Positions 22,571 to 34,720 of a stretch of DNA of 64,000 nt are shown here, piece after piece. The stretch spans positions 62,001 to 126,000 of the forward strand of contig MU863886.1 in NCBI GenBank assembly GCA_033296885.1, in the 5' to 3' direction. The DNA is from Triangularia verruculosa. Taxonomy: Eukaryota > Ascomycota > Sordariomycetes > Sordariales > Podosporaceae. The translations under genes were made by a program, and so were the position numbers. Below the pieces are notes generated by a model. It was not told where the DNA came from, ran no database searches, and was given only the letters and a program-made list of their open reading frames with translations. Position 1 is the stretch's first letter, and each line of letters begins with the position of its first letter.

Positions 22571-23184
22571 CTAGTAAGCCCTGTATGTCTGACTGGCGAT
22601 CAAGAACTTCTTTCCATACTTCGAGTTCTTGCTCAGTGAATCCCAGTTTGGCACCAGAATAAACACATCGTTGAAATGCTGCTTGACCGAGTACTCGTCG
22701 TTGCTCCTCTTGCTGACACCGAAATAGACCGTCCCGGAAACGTTGACCATGATCATCATCCTCACTCCGTCGTTGACTCCATGGATATCGATTAGGTTCT
22801 GAGTGGCACCAAATCGGTAATCAGCGTTGATGACGTGGGCGTCGTAGGTATCAACCACATAGTTGACGTGCTTCTTGTCGGCAGTGGCTTTGGGGGCTTC
22901 GCGCTGCTGAGCAAGTAACTTTTCCCAGTCTTCTGGGGTAGGACAGACTTGGCCGTTAACGCAAATGTCGGCTGGGGGGTGGCCGGCGTTTTTGTAGGTC
23001 TCATTGTTGGTGACGTAGGATTGGCTGACTCCCTTTCCTTCGTTGATCTGGTTATAATACCAAGAGACAAATTTGGCGGCGGCTAGATAATCATGTTAGA
23101 AAGATGTTGGTCCTCAGGACGGGTTGGGGATCGGAACGGACCATCGGCAGCCTGCCGAGTGTTGGTGTCGTCAACGTAAGTCAT
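22571..23184 (-). CDS. NTF2-fold protein (nuclear-transport-factor-2 domain; NXT1/Mtr2-like)
   Basis: Two exons, 23184-23142 and 23082-22571, join to 184 aa through a 59-nt intron with an uncommon GTCCGT donor, a perfect TCTAACAT branch site and a TAG acceptor. The joined N-terminus reads MTYVDDTNTRQAADAAAKFV, then SWYYNQINEG, the first helix of an NTF2 fold. The C-terminal half carries the curved-sheet strands (VVDTYDAHVINADYR, GVRMMIMVNVSGTVYFG, HFNDVFILVPNWDSL, KKFLIASQTYRAY). Length and the FNDVFIL/SQTYR pattern resemble p15/NXT1-type partners of the mRNA-export receptor Mex67. Export function is therefore likely but inferred; other NTF2-like proteins are possible. The gene is divergent from the bL34m gene across 815 bp. 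Confidence 0.82.
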
Positions 23185-23999
23185 TTTGCTTGCTTTGGTT
23201 GGTGTGACGCTGATGGTACTGCGAAATACTAAAGTAGCTGTTATGATATCAGGCGCGTATAGTTTGCTTGATTGCTGCGACCTGCGATTTCCGACTTGTG
23301 GGAGCGCAGGGTGTGTAGTGAGGTCTGCGCAGGCTGCGAGAGAGGCCTCGAGATGATGGATTATCTACGGAGATAGGATTTATCGTGCAGAAAGTCGCAA
23401 GTCAAGAGAGGATGAGATCCCCGTGGCGCGTTTTTCCAGATATAATGATCAAGATGATTGCGCAAAGGGTCTGCTTTGGTTGCCAAGCAAACGGTCGATG
23501 TTGTGGATGAAGGTTGCGAAGGGAAGAAGGATGGAGCTGGAAAAATACAAGCGAATGGAAATGGCAAAGTTACGCCTCGATTTAAAGGGACTCGGGTGCC
23601 GGCTTTAATTGCTCGTTGATCAGATGAAAGTTTCGGCCTCTCGGGCTGAAGAATACCAAAGTAAGAACAAGAACAATTAATGGTGAGCAAGGCTGTTGAT
23701 GGTCCAGGCAAAAAGTGTAAATATTCTTGGCACTACAGCAGCCTTGCTCCCACATCAGCTCCCCCGCAGCCCCACCTCCAGCTTTCTGAGCCGCAAAGCT
23801 GAATTTCACAGCTGTCAAAACCGTTCGTCATCTGCCCGCCGCTCCAAAGCCAAGCTCACTTGCCAAAACTTTCGGCCGGACATATCCCGGCAGCCCATCA
23901 CGACGTGCGACTCCCCCGACGACGGCGGCGACGATTGAGTGCAGTCATTTTCGCTTGGCTAGCTTCCAGTCCCCAGTTGGAACCCCCTCGACCGTCAAA
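23185..23999. other. Divergent intergenic region, NTF2-fold gene to bL34m gene
   Basis: 815 bp that must hold both promoters. A 116-codon minus frame at 23361-23711 has random-looking composition and is not called. No repeats or RNA genes seen. Confidence 0.6.
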
Positions 24000-24482
24000 A
24001 TGGTCAAAATAACCTTGTCATCCGTCTTCAGAACGGCGCTCCGGCCAACGGCCTCTGTGCCAAAGTGCACCGCCGCCAGGTATGCTTCCTCTCCCCTCCC
24101 TATCCCCCCGCCACCAGACACTAACCCCCCTCTCAGATCCTTCTCCTCCCTCCCAACCCTCCGCCCAACCCTCACGCCAACTCCCTCCGCCTTCCGCGCC
24201 CCATCTCAGACCCTCCTCTCCCGAGGCCCCATCCTCCAGCAGTCACCATCACCCACCACCGAAGGCGCCGCCGTCCTCGATTTGATCTCCAGCACCTCCA
24301 TCTCCTCCAACCCAGCGATGCAATCCATGCAGGTCCGGTGCGGCCCCCGCCCGACAATGGCCAACGCCAGCCGTCTGGTTCAGAAGAGGAGGCACGGGTT
24401 CCTGAGCAGGATCAAAACCAAGAACGGGAGGAAGACGCTTGCGAGGAGGAGAGCGGCTGGGAGGAGGAGGTTGAGTGCTTAA
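24000..24482 (+). CDS. MRPL34: Mitochondrial large-subunit ribosomal protein bL34m
   Basis: Two exons, 24000-24079 and 24137-24482, join to 141 aa. The 57-nt intron (GTATGC donor, TCTCAG acceptor) is a multiple of three and has no in-frame stop, so the frame also reads through unspliced; its Pro-rich translation shows it is not coding. The N-terminal two thirds is a presequence and linker rich in Ser, Pro, Arg and Thr. The C-terminal 45 residues are a complete bL34 domain: RPTMANASRLVQKRRHGFLS, then RIKTKNGRKTLARRRAAGRR. bL34 lines the 23S-type rRNA in the mitoribosome. It and the LeuRS gene at 52.4 kb both serve mitochondrial translation. Confidence 0.95.
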   Translation: MVKITLSSVFRTALRPTASVPKCTAARYASSPLPIPPPPDTNPPLRSFSSLPTLRPTLTPTPSAFRAPSQTLLSRGPILQQSPSPTTEGAAVLDLISSTSISSNPAMQSMQVRCGPRPTMANASRLVQKRRHGFLSRIKTKNGRKTLARRRAAGRRRLSA

Positions 24483-27434
24483 GGTTTGTGTGGTGAGTAA
24501 GGAAGAGGGGGGGCAGGAGGAGGAGAGAAAGATACCAATGAGGGGGAATAGGGGAAAAAGAGAGAGAGAAAGAAAGAGAGTGCGTGTGTATGAATACGGT
24601 CATGAAAGAGCAGGAGGAGAGGCGGGATGGTTGTATTATATGGTCGGAACAAAAATACGAAGAAATATCTCTTGAATCTGGAGATGGTCTTCCGTGGCGA
24701 TGGGTTGAGTCAGTTCTTCTGTGAAGATTTGAAGTTGAGGTGCGCTTTGGTGACGACGATGGTGGAAAGGTTTACGGCACGTTGATTTCGGTGAAGATGC
24801 GAGCTCCCAACCGCGGTATGTGAAGCCGGGGTACCTGGTATCTCAACTTCGTGAGTGTCCTTAAAGTTGGCATGTGGCGCAGCGAGCCTTGACAGAGAGG
24901 CAGTTCGATCAGACAGGGTGCGAACGGCATCCCGGAGTTCGGAACTGTCTTCGTGTTCATGGGACGTTCTGAGTACCTGTTCTCTTCACCGGAGTTAAGT
25001 GCACCAGCACATTGAGTACCCAAGAGAACATGACAGTGCCCCAAGGGAGCGAGATAGAATTAACCATTACGTCGTTACAGTGGGAGCGGCGTTAGACATC
25101 CATCTCTAGTGATGTGTCTTTCCGGCGCCGTGAATCTTTATCCAGGTTTTCTTCTTCATTACCTAGCTGTGGTTGATGCTGACAATAAGCGTCAACGCAA
25201 GATGTCAACTGGGGTTAGGGTTGGGATGTCCTGAGAGGCGTCTCGATCTCAGCTCCCAATCAGCAACCTCAACCGGACCTTCTCTTCTCCCAATGCATAA
25301 TCACATGGATGGCTGAAGCTTTTCTTTTCGGCCCGCAATCTCAATCTCCTTTCTCAAGATAACCTCTTGACAGCATTCTCTTGGCGGTAGTCGTAAGGCG
25401 TTAAGAGTCCACGAGTTCATGTTTAGTTCTTAGCACCTGGGTTCATGATACCCGTGCTATCATCCCCCATCTTAACTCCGATGTATTAAGAGCTTGTGTC
25501 CTTTTACATAGTGTAGATGCTGGTCCAAGCGCAACCAAAACGGTTTTGATCTTGCTGTTTATGTCAGCGGCGACGTTTTTCTCCTCAGCGTTACAATCTT
25601 GACCCCCCACCGAGTGTCACGCAGTCAGAGCCGGCGACAGGAAACGGTTGGTGTCTCTGTTTTTCCGTCTAAAGTATCCTAGCGTCTTTTCGGGGCAAGA
25701 AACTGGAGAAGGTCTGTGTGCTCAAACAATGTTTCTTGATGCACAGGTTTTTATTCTTTGGCTGCAGAAGGTGTGTAATTAGGGTCCTTGAATGCAGATG
25801 CAATGGGAAAGGGGGCCCAAGCTAGAGATGCCAACCCCTTCATCCGAACACCCGTGTGGTTCTTTCGATGGTTGATTTGATCGATCTGGCTTAAACATTG
25901 GCTTGGAACGGTTGGTTGGGCTGGCGTTGGAGTGTGTGTTTTGAGAAAGTACTGTGCAGAGCAGAAAGGCCGAGAACGGAGAAGATGAGTCTATGACCGC
26001 CGCCTTGAAGGTAATGTGTATGAGCCCAACCAGCCAAGCCGGGCAACGGACGACAGGGCGGGGATGTTCTCGATGCCTGATGCTCGGAGGGGCTCCTCCG
26101 TTGCTCGCAGCGTATGCATTTGGGAGTCAATCTTTGGGACTTGCCGCACACGTGGAAGTCGAGAAGTCTTTTGTAAGGCCGGACATGTGCCTGATTTCGG
26201 GGGTATGTTCCGTGCTCACTTACTGCCCGACAGGTTGCCTGTCTCTCATGCTGTTTCTTCGGAAATAAGGGGGTACGGCATTGAACATGCCGTGTTTCTA
26301 TTTTTTATTTTTTTTGTTTCCCGACCATGGAGATTGTTTGACTGTGACCGTCGTATCCTCTTCAAATACCTCCATCTCGTTTCACTCACTTCAGAGCGGG
26401 GATTCTTTTCTTAAAGATATTGAAACTGTTCATGTTTTTTTTTTATGATGATTTTGCGAATTGCGCACGGTGGCATGTCGCTGAGAAGACTCTCAGACAG
26501 CCTGATCCATATGTATGTACATGTAACTAGATAGTAATCTGGCAGCTCTCGAACGAATTCCGGATTGCCAGTGAATATTCCCAATTTCTTCCTTCGCTTT
26601 GATTTGCCACTTCCTATCAGTACAGGATGATATCGCTCACAATCGTTGGTGGGGATAGATAGATACGGGCCTTGACTTTGGTCAGGGCCCACAAAAGAAG
26701 AGTCAGAGATAGGGCGAAGCAACGAGATGTAGACGAGGTGTGTGTGTGCGTGCGTGCGTATGTGTAATGTAGGATTTTTGTGTTCGTAATTTGGTCGTCG
26801 CAAACAAGAGGGTCAGTGTAGGTTGTAGCTACCTTAATATAGCAATGGCAATAGAAGTTAAAAAAAAAAGGGGGTGGTATCGATCCTAAAAAAACAATGG
26901 CAAGATATACGAGAGGGTAAAATGCGGTCCAAGAATGATGTTGTTTGCAACCAAGTCCAAAACCAAAAGTCGAAGCAAAACAAAAGGGGATATCCGGTCA
27001 ACAAAAAAGCAAGAACAAATCCAAAGAAAAGACAGCAAAACAAAAGACAATCCCCACCCTCCCCAGGCCGGCGTTCTTTGTAAGTGCGAACCGAGTTTTT
27101 GCCAAACCAGAACCCCAACCCATTGCCAGAAAATCACAAATGCCCCTCCTTCTCCTTTTATGGACCAGATAGTGCGGCCGCAAAAGGTTCCAAGACCTCA
27201 CGGCATGCACGGGATGAGTCGTCGAAATCACATCTCTCGTGCGGACACTATGTATGCTCTTTCCTTCCGTATTAAAGAGTGTTGGGTGAAAAAGCGGTTG
27301 GTGGCGGTGTCTTGAATATATCTCGAAGCGGGCGGTTAAAGGTTGAGGGCGTGTCGTTTGAGATATTCAATGTACAGGTCCGACGCTTCGAGTTTTATGG
27401 TAATTAATTGTGGTTCTGTGAACCTTTCTTATTT
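24483..27434. other. 2.95-kb convergent intergenic region between bL34m and vib-1
   Basis: No confident gene. Holds a purine-rich AGAGAGAAAG tract just after the bL34m stop (about 24560-24580), and T/A-rich sequence at 26300-27100 next to the vib-1 3' end. The overlapping frames at 25891-26414 and 26858-27315 are low-complexity or composition-driven. Three kilobases is long for two 3' ends, so an unrecognised non-coding RNA is possible. Confidence 0.5.
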
Positions 27435-27516
27435 TCATGTGGCATTCCACGCGTAGTGCCCAACACCACCGTATACACCCCCGGGAGCACCAGAAGAGGG
27501 TGGCGGGGGGTGAGGA

Positions 27517-27548
<32 letters not shown>

Positions 27549-29609
27549 GTGGTGTGGCTCATGCTTCACGCTTGGGAAGGCATACGGCCTGTCGGAACCA
27601 CTGTTGGGATACGAGACACTTGGTGCTGAAGATTCGCCTGCCGTGGTAGTCCAGCTTTGAGAAGAGGGGAAATAGTCTCTGGGTGGTGGGGCGTTAGGTG
27701 CCGTAGCCGACGAAGGAGCAGAGGTGTTGTTTTCTTGCGATGGGGCTCCATATTGCGGGGGCGGTCCTTGGGCACTCGACGGGTGTTGAGACTGCGGGCT
27801 CATGTCGCTCGTTGTATAGGCAGATTGGGGAGGACCGTAGCGATACTCCCCTGGGGCTGTATCGTTCGAAATCGAAGAGGTTACCGACTGATGGCTCGCG
27901 TGGCGCGGAGACTTGGACGGGCGCGGGTTGTTATCAACATATCGGGGCACGTTGAGGGAGTTGTCAGCAGTCGTCGACAAAGATAGATGCGGTGGTGCCG
28001 AAGTGCCCTGTGCGTAGGTTGCGAATTGGGTTCGGATCGGAGGTGGCTGCTGATCTTGGGACACAAGAGAGAGCTGAACAGACGGCATCGATGTCTGCTG
28101 AATGGGCATCTCTTGAGGCTCCGCTGTGTAGCCAGGGGCTCCAGAGAGCGGAAGCTTTGGGTAGGGCTCGGAGGGCATCGTTGCTGAAGGGTACGTCGCC
28201 GTCCCTGGGTTGTGTGGCATGGACACCTGGCTCGAAGGATTCCAAGTGGTAGGGTAGGAACTGGTATGGCATGTCAGCAGGTGATACAGAACGAAAACCC
28301 GGGCAAAAAACATACTTTGACCGCATCTGCATTGGGCTCTGCGGCATTTGCTTTGCAGCGGTAAAGGTGAAGGCTCCCCTGGGAACATCCAGGCTCGAGA
28401 TGCGAGGTCTCGCATCATGTGGTGGCTTGTTGAGAACCACAGCCTGAGCAACAATTCCTTGACCAGTTTCGACAAGAGTCTGTCCGCGCGAGCCGGCGCT
28501 GGATCCCAAAAGCGGAATCTCCTTTCTCGCCTGGAAGTTGCGCGGGCTTCTTCCTCTCACCACGATCGGTGCCGTCGTCAACTCTGAGAGAACCATCTTT
28601 TGCCCGTTTGCCAGTGTTCCATGAAGCCTCAGGTGCAACACGAAATGCTGTTGGAGCTCCTTCCGTCGGCCATTGTTTGCCGTTGCTCTGTGGTGCTGGT
28701 CAGTAACAGATTCCTTGCACAGCCATCTCCCATGCTTTCAACTCACATCCTGAACTGAAGGCGACGCCACCCGATCGGGTAGATGGCATAATGCTCTCCG
28801 CTGGTGTCGTCCTCGTCCTCGGCCCACGGTATCAAGGGGAGGTTTGGTGGTTCTTGGTCTGGCGCTTGGTTGACCTCGGGCGAGTTTGGTGGCGGTGTCT
28901 TCCATGGGATCACGATCAACCGGACTGGGTGCCCATCCACAGACTCGATGGCGGAAATGCTGACCTCCATGTTCTTGATCTGACTGGTCTCTCCAGACTC
29001 CAGGAGCACCGACAGTGGGATTTGTGGGAAACAGAGACTGCCGCTGATTTGGAACAGGTTGCGCCGATAACACGTCAACTCGGCATTCAAGACGTTACCG
29101 TCGTTTGTGGCCGAGGGGAATTCGGACAAGAAGAACATGCCGTGAAGCTGGGCATCGATCTCCATCTCGTGGATTCGTCCCTTGGAGTCGACGATGGTGT
29201 GCTTGTCCCCCACCTTCTTGAACGACAGAAGCTTTTGGTCGTGGTTGGAGGGCTTGTAGTCCTCCCGCAAGTCCTGGACCATTTCCGTGTATGGCGCCTG
29301 GTCAACCTGGGAATACGGCCGCTTGAGGCTGTTGATGCTCGGAATGTTCATTAGAGACGGGTGAGGATATCGGTCGTATCCGTCGCCCTCCTCCTGACCG
29401 GGGCGGGGATGGTGGTATTGAGGGTATTCCATGGTGTGCTGGCGACTTCTAGGACGTACGAGGTGAGATGGTGCCGGTGGCGGTACGGATGAGTCTTGGG
29501 GGTTGTATCTGCCCGTCATCTGAACGGGGTTTCCATAGTTGGACCAGAGGCTACCGTGTTGAGTCTCAGCCCTCAGCTCTGCCATCGTGTATGTCGCCGT
29601 GGCTGACAT
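27435..29609 (-). CDS. vib-1: NDT80/PhoG-type transcription factor VIB-1 (XprG)
   Basis: p53-like NDT80-family regulator; in Neurospora VIB-1 is needed for incompatibility-associated cell death and extracellular protease expression, and the Aspergillus orthologue is XprG. Three exons, 29609-28747, 28687-28316 and 28260-27435, join to 686 aa with introns of 59 and 55 nt. The N-terminus MSATATYTMAELRAETQHGS begins a disordered leader. The Ndt80 DNA-binding domain (about residues 110-370) includes VGDKHTIVDSKGRIHEMEID, AQLHGMFFLSEFPS, ELTCYRRNLFQISG, PIGWRRLQFRIATANNGRRK over the first junction, LHLRLHG and APIVVRGRSPRNFQARKEIP. The C-terminus is Pro/Ser/Gln-rich with a polyQ stretch encoded by the CTG-type repeat at about 27518-27545, and ends GHYAWNAT. 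The gene lies 6 kb from pro22 and 10 kb from the HET pseudogene. Confidence 0.94.
27510..27550. repeat. CTG/CAG trinucleotide repeat inside vib-1
   Basis: About nine CTG-type units on the plus strand, encoding the polyglutamine run near the C-terminus of VIB-1 on the minus strand, after a His-rich stretch. Likely length-variable between strains. Confidence 0.8.
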
Positions 29610-30640
29610 GGGAACCTGCCTTATCCCTATGGGCAGCCCAGAGTTCTCCGCAGCAGCCCGCCCAGGTTACCAAACAGACGCAAGAAGAACAACACCTGCC
29701 TCGAAGAGTCAAGTTGGCTGCACAAGCCCTTGCAGCGTTTTCGGTAGGAGTGTCGTTTGGTGTTCAAAGGCAAAGAGGTGGTGAAAGGATGGGATCACAG
29801 CCCACGGCAGGGTTGCAGGGCAATGTGTATGTATATGTATGAGCCAATACGGTCAGGAGGTGGAGGGGGGCTGTTTTATGAGAACAAGAGGCTTCGGCAA
29901 TGTCCCGGGGGCGACAAGGGAACAGAGGCGAGGCCAAGCATTACCCTAGCGGCTTTCAAGGATGGGATGGTAGGGGAACTGTTTAACAACGCTTGCAGGG
30001 CCCGGCGCGCGAAAAGGCGTTCCAACCATACAGGGAAGGAGGGTGAGGAACGGGGCGATCTGGCAGGCAAGCCCGAAGCCCCTGCTAGTCGAGATGGGGC
30101 AAGATATCGTTCAAGGAGCTCAGGACAGGCTCTGATATTGTACCACGGCCCCCTGGAGGGTTTTGATATGCCTCCTAGTTGCTTGAGGAGGTAGGTAGCT
30201 TGCTATGGGCAGACGATGGAATAGCAGAGAAAAAACAGAGCATACAACCGATTCCCTTAATCTTGCCCACCTGCCCAAACAGGGGCCATCGACAGGTCCG
30301 CACAACAGCTTCGCCAGAGCTTGCTGTGTCCACCAGCCGTACCCACTTGGGTTTGAAGGAGGGGTGGAGGTACGGGGCCGGTAGCAGGAACGCAGTATGT
30401 GAGTGATCAGTGAAGGAATGAGGACATTGAGGTGCATTCTGCTTAGGTACTTGATATGTCCCCCTGTCCTGCACCACCTGTCTGCCGAGCGGGAAGAGAA
30501 AAACATATCAGCAGCCCCCTACCACCCATTGACGCACAACGTTTTTCTCGGAATAACTGTGGGCTGTCTCTTTCGGGGGTGGCCCGTGGGCAAGACTGGT
30601 GGTGGGTGTTTGGATGGGCATGGGGTCTGAATGGATACAC

Positions 30641-30665
30641 GGGGGGGGGAGGGGGGAGGAGCGGG
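30641..30665 (+). other. G-rich tract, potential G-quadruplex
   Basis: Nine G, an A, six G, then AGGAGCGGG on the plus strand. There are enough G-runs of three or more for an intramolecular quadruplex. It lies 1.03 kb upstream of the vib-1 ATG; the G-rich strand is the vib-1 template strand. Confidence 0.5.
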
Positions 30666-32233
30666 CAAGACGGCAAGCACCCCCTCGGCCCCTCCTCCGT
30701 CCAATCCAGGGCCAGGGTGGGAGAGAGCCCCGGTTGTCGACCCTGTCGGCCGAGCGAACAGGGGCATCTGATTAGCACAGGAATCCTCCGAGGACAGCTA
30801 GCGACCCGCAATTTTCTAGAAGACCGTTGGGTAATAAACGCGCCCGCGAAGGGCCTTTCTGCTGCTGGTGCTCCAGAAGGGAATGGTCTCGTCCAGAGGA
30901 GGGGGGTAAAAAATCGGTTCACGAGATTGCTCTCGACCAGGGTTGCGAGGGCGAACCAGAGCGCCCCGGCGGACCCCAGTAAGCTCGGCTGGAGATGGAA
31001 AGCACAATCACACACCCCTGCTCGGCAGCCCTCGCACCCCCTCCCCTCCTCTGCTCCTCTCTGTCTCCCCCCTCCAGCGCCGGTGGTGTTGCTTGCATTC
31101 TCGCACGCTGCCGAAAAGAGGGACGACAGATGCAATATCAGGCCTTTTATGCCTCTTGGCCGCCGTTGTGGGCTGCCCTTTGGCGCCTCACAATTGGCAG
31201 AGGATTCTAAACGAAATCAGCAGCAACATAAAGGAACCGGCTCGGACGCTGGCTGTGGATATCGCGCCGCTGTGTCATTTGATCATGACGGTGACGACCG
31301 CGAGGTCCTGATAGACTCGGGACGATGGGCAACAATGGGCAGCAAAGAGAAAGAACCTGGGCCCGCAGTGGACCGAGGCACATCACCTCTCTTTGCACCG
31401 CCTGCATTGCAGTGTCTCTCGCTGCTGCTCGGGCAGGAAGGACATGATACATACAAGAAGTGATCAGCGGATATGAGGTATGTAGTCGGCGAAGAACTCG
31501 AGAGGGAAAATGGGATATCAGAATGGAGGTGTCACTTCGGGGACTGGAGTGTGCGTTGAGATGCAGGTAACGAGTCTTGGTTTCTTCTCTTCCGCAATCC
31601 GGTAGGTGGTTCGGGGACCACGGTCGTGCCTCACAAACTGGATCTCGTGAGACTTTGATGGCTGTCAGTCAACATCAAACGTCAACCCGATCAGTCTCAG
31701 ATACGAGAGCCGTCTCGTTTTCTTGTTGCTTGACTGACGGGATGCATGTGAGCAGCAGCGGGCGACTGGGTAACCCCGGCCATGCCGCATGCCCCGATCT
31801 GGTCGTAGTGCAGCACAGGGACCATCCGGAAGGCCGCCATGGCAGCAGCGTCAAAAAATGCGGAGGTGAGAAAACGGCGCCGCTTGACGACATTCCCGAA
31901 AGGGAACTTGGTGCCTGGGCCGCTGGCGCCATGACTCCGAGCTACCCACCGCCCGCCATCCAGAGAAATCCACAAATCCAACCCCCGGCTTGGGCGCAAA
32001 GGCCACGGCGATAAGTGCAGCAATTAGTGTCGTTGAATCTAGGGGGAGGAGGAGGACGACGACGACGAGTGGCTGGAGTGTGGTGGCACGACATGGCCAT
32101 CCCATGCAGCAAGACGGCAGGAAGCAAGAAGGGCCACCTAGTGAGCTGTGGACCTAGTGTGTTGATGATATCTGCTGGCATCACCAAGGCGATGTTTGGT
32201 CATGCCATGTCGAATGCGAGCCGTGGCTAGAAC

Positions 32234-32641
32234 TTGCTGTTCATGATCATGTACTGGCTGCTCCGCTGCATCTGCATGGTCGACAGCAGCTGGACTGTGA
32301 TTGGAGCAGGTGGGCGGGATTGGCGGCAGCGACTCTCAACCTTTCAGTCTCGCTCGTTGACCAGCTCCTTGCTGTATCGTGCATGTGTCGTGGCAGGGAG
32401 GGCGGCAGACGAGCTTCGTCCGCGCTATCTCGATCCGCGCGCGGTGGAACTTGACCACTTCTGCCATATCCAGCGAGACGGTCAAATGGAGGAGAAGCGA
32501 GCCCTCACTCACCTGCAGTACGACGACAAGCCACCTCCTGCTCTCGAGCTGATAGAGAGGCAGCAGCAGAATCTGATCTTGATGGAGGTCGAGAGCTGGT
32601 ATCCCGAAGCCACATGTGCATCTCCCAGGTGTGGCATTTAA
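32234..32641 (+). CDS. Hypothetical 135-codon frame, doubtful
   Basis: ORF whose second half has balanced, protein-like composition (AADELRPRYLDPRAVELDHF, then LELIERQQQNLILMEVESWY) in an otherwise gene-poor region. There is no known domain, no flanking exon that I can define, and the first 50 residues look random. It may be a small orphan gene or chance. Confidence 0.15.
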   Translation: MLFMIMYWLLRCICMVDSSWTVIGAGGRDWRQRLSTFQSRSLTSSLLYRACVVAGRAADELRPRYLDPRAVELDHFCHIQRDGQMEEKRALTHLQYDDKPPPALELIERQQQNLILMEVESWYPEATCASPRCGI

Positions 32642-34720
32642 TGTATTTTAAATTGCCTCGCACGCAGGCTGGGGAACAGAATGTCGAGCGTGAGCCCAGT
32701 GTGTTTCTAAAAAAGAACCCGTGGAGGGGTGACAGGTCAAGCCGTGGTCTGTAAGGCATCACCTACCCCCGGTGAGCGACCGCTGAGCTTTCTCACGGGT
32801 AGCTGCTGCTTTCTCTCATTTCTGACATGTCACTCGCTCACACTCATCATCGCAACTTCATCCGATCCCGATCAGTCAAGTCCAACGCTAGAATGCAAAG
32901 TGGGGGTTTGTGTGTGTGTAGCTGTTGGACCGCGCTCACTTTGTCCGTCAGGATTTTGACTTTGTTCTCTTTCCTCCTCTTGGTTGAGCGGAAGCACCCT
33001 CGAGGCGCCGCCCCAAGGGCACGTCAAAGGTCGCAGAGCGCACCGAGCCCACCCGGTCATTGCCGGGCGGTGGCTGTCGGTTGCAACACTGTCGTCGACT
33101 CCATGCATTGGCGAACGTTGCAGTCACGATTGCATCGGGGCAAGCCAGGAACCAGCGGCCATTTTTCGAGCGCCATCCAACTTGCCCAGCTGCTAGTCAA
33201 CTTGACCACAACCTCTCACTCACCTCACCTTCGCCCTACACACCTTATTACTCTCATCGTTCATGGCTCGCGGTGAGCCCCCGAAGGTTCAAGGCTTCGG
33301 CTCACGCCTGCTGCAGGGGCAATGCCACTTTGATCACAAGCTGACCGCTTGACAGTCAAAACGGCTCGCTTGCTGTCTGTCGGCTGTCGAGCAGCTGTGT
33401 TGAGCTAGGGACCGTCGAAAATGTCACGATTCTCGATGACGAGGCCCCCGGTCCTTGGCTTTTCCAGGGGTGTTTGAACGATGAGAAACGATACGGATAA
33501 AAAGAAACAGCAAAAGCATGGCTTGTTTCCTCCAGAGCTAGCCCAAGTTTGGAGTGGTGCATTTGGCGAGTGCGAGGGCGTTTTCTATTGTTTCATGCTG
33601 CAATAAAGAACTAACTGGGTTGATACTGACGCTCACCTTTTGCTACCGGCGTACCAGCAACAAGAAATTCCCAGAAACCCATCAGAGTATTATCCCGATG
33701 CTGGAAAGTCCTCGGCCCGCCATCACGGAAGATTCAAGGCTGCAATCTCAAAGGCCCATGCCAGATAGGTCAGTCGTCCTCGGTTGCACATGCTGCTGGT
33801 TGGGTGTTGCGGTCAATAATAGCTTTGTGCTGGAGACAGAGAATGGCCCCTACAGGATCCATCTTACGCGGTCGGTTTAAGCCTATATGTGCTGGCTAAT
33901 ATAGGACTTTTCGACCACACCGAATCCCTGCTCAACCTGGGACGACAAAAAAAGTACTTTCGTTTTCTCCGTGGACGTACATCACACATACAATATCTAT
34001 GCACGTATGCGATGCTGTCACGGTTGTACGCCCATTATCACCCTTGTGATGGCTGCTTTTGGGGGGTTTGGCAAGACCGGTGTCTGAACACGGCGCGGCC
34101 CCAGGCGGATATCGAGGTGGTGCGACCACGAAACCATCATATCCAACATTCGGGACTTGGACAAGCAATGGCACCTGGGGTCGGCACTGCCCTGCAACCA
34201 TGGACCGATGTCATCTCTCGGCCTGCCAGTGGCAGCCACCCCGCACGCACACACACACACCTTGAGCTACAAGATCGACCAGCCCCTCGGCCAATGGTGA
34301 GCATGCCGGGCGGGTGCTGGTGGGACGAGCAAGATTTCAAGATGCTCACGACCTAGCCCTTTATCGGGAACTTTTGCTTCCTCTGAATGTAGGTTGTTCT
34401 CTTGGGCGCGCTCTAGATAAAGTCGGTCCCGCCATTGCCGAGCCGCCCAAGTACACCACCATCCCGCCAGCAACCGGCAACGGAGATGATGATGACTAGC
34501 ACGCCGGGAGTCAACCTCTGCTTCCGGGATGGAGACAGGCACAAGGCACAAGGAGGGGGTGGTCTGTCACCTTCGTAGATGTCCAGCAGGAATTTGAGCG
34601 CCTGGCAGAGTTTATTCTGAGCAGTGAGCTCGGTGGAGGACCCTAGGCCACATTCAGCATCCCCCTCCGACCGGAAACACCCCCATTGCACGAAGATCCT
34701 GCACTCCACCGGTAAACCAC

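Noticed and set aside
25200..25225. GGGGTTAGGGTTGGG as a telomere remnant
   Set aside because: Only about one and a half repeat units; such strings occur by chance and there is no array.
30443..31463. 335-codon plus and 230-codon minus frames upstream of vib-1
   Set aside because: Both are open in the same G/C-skewed stretch and rich in Gly, Pro, Arg and Ser. They are composition-driven, with no domain and no exon partners.
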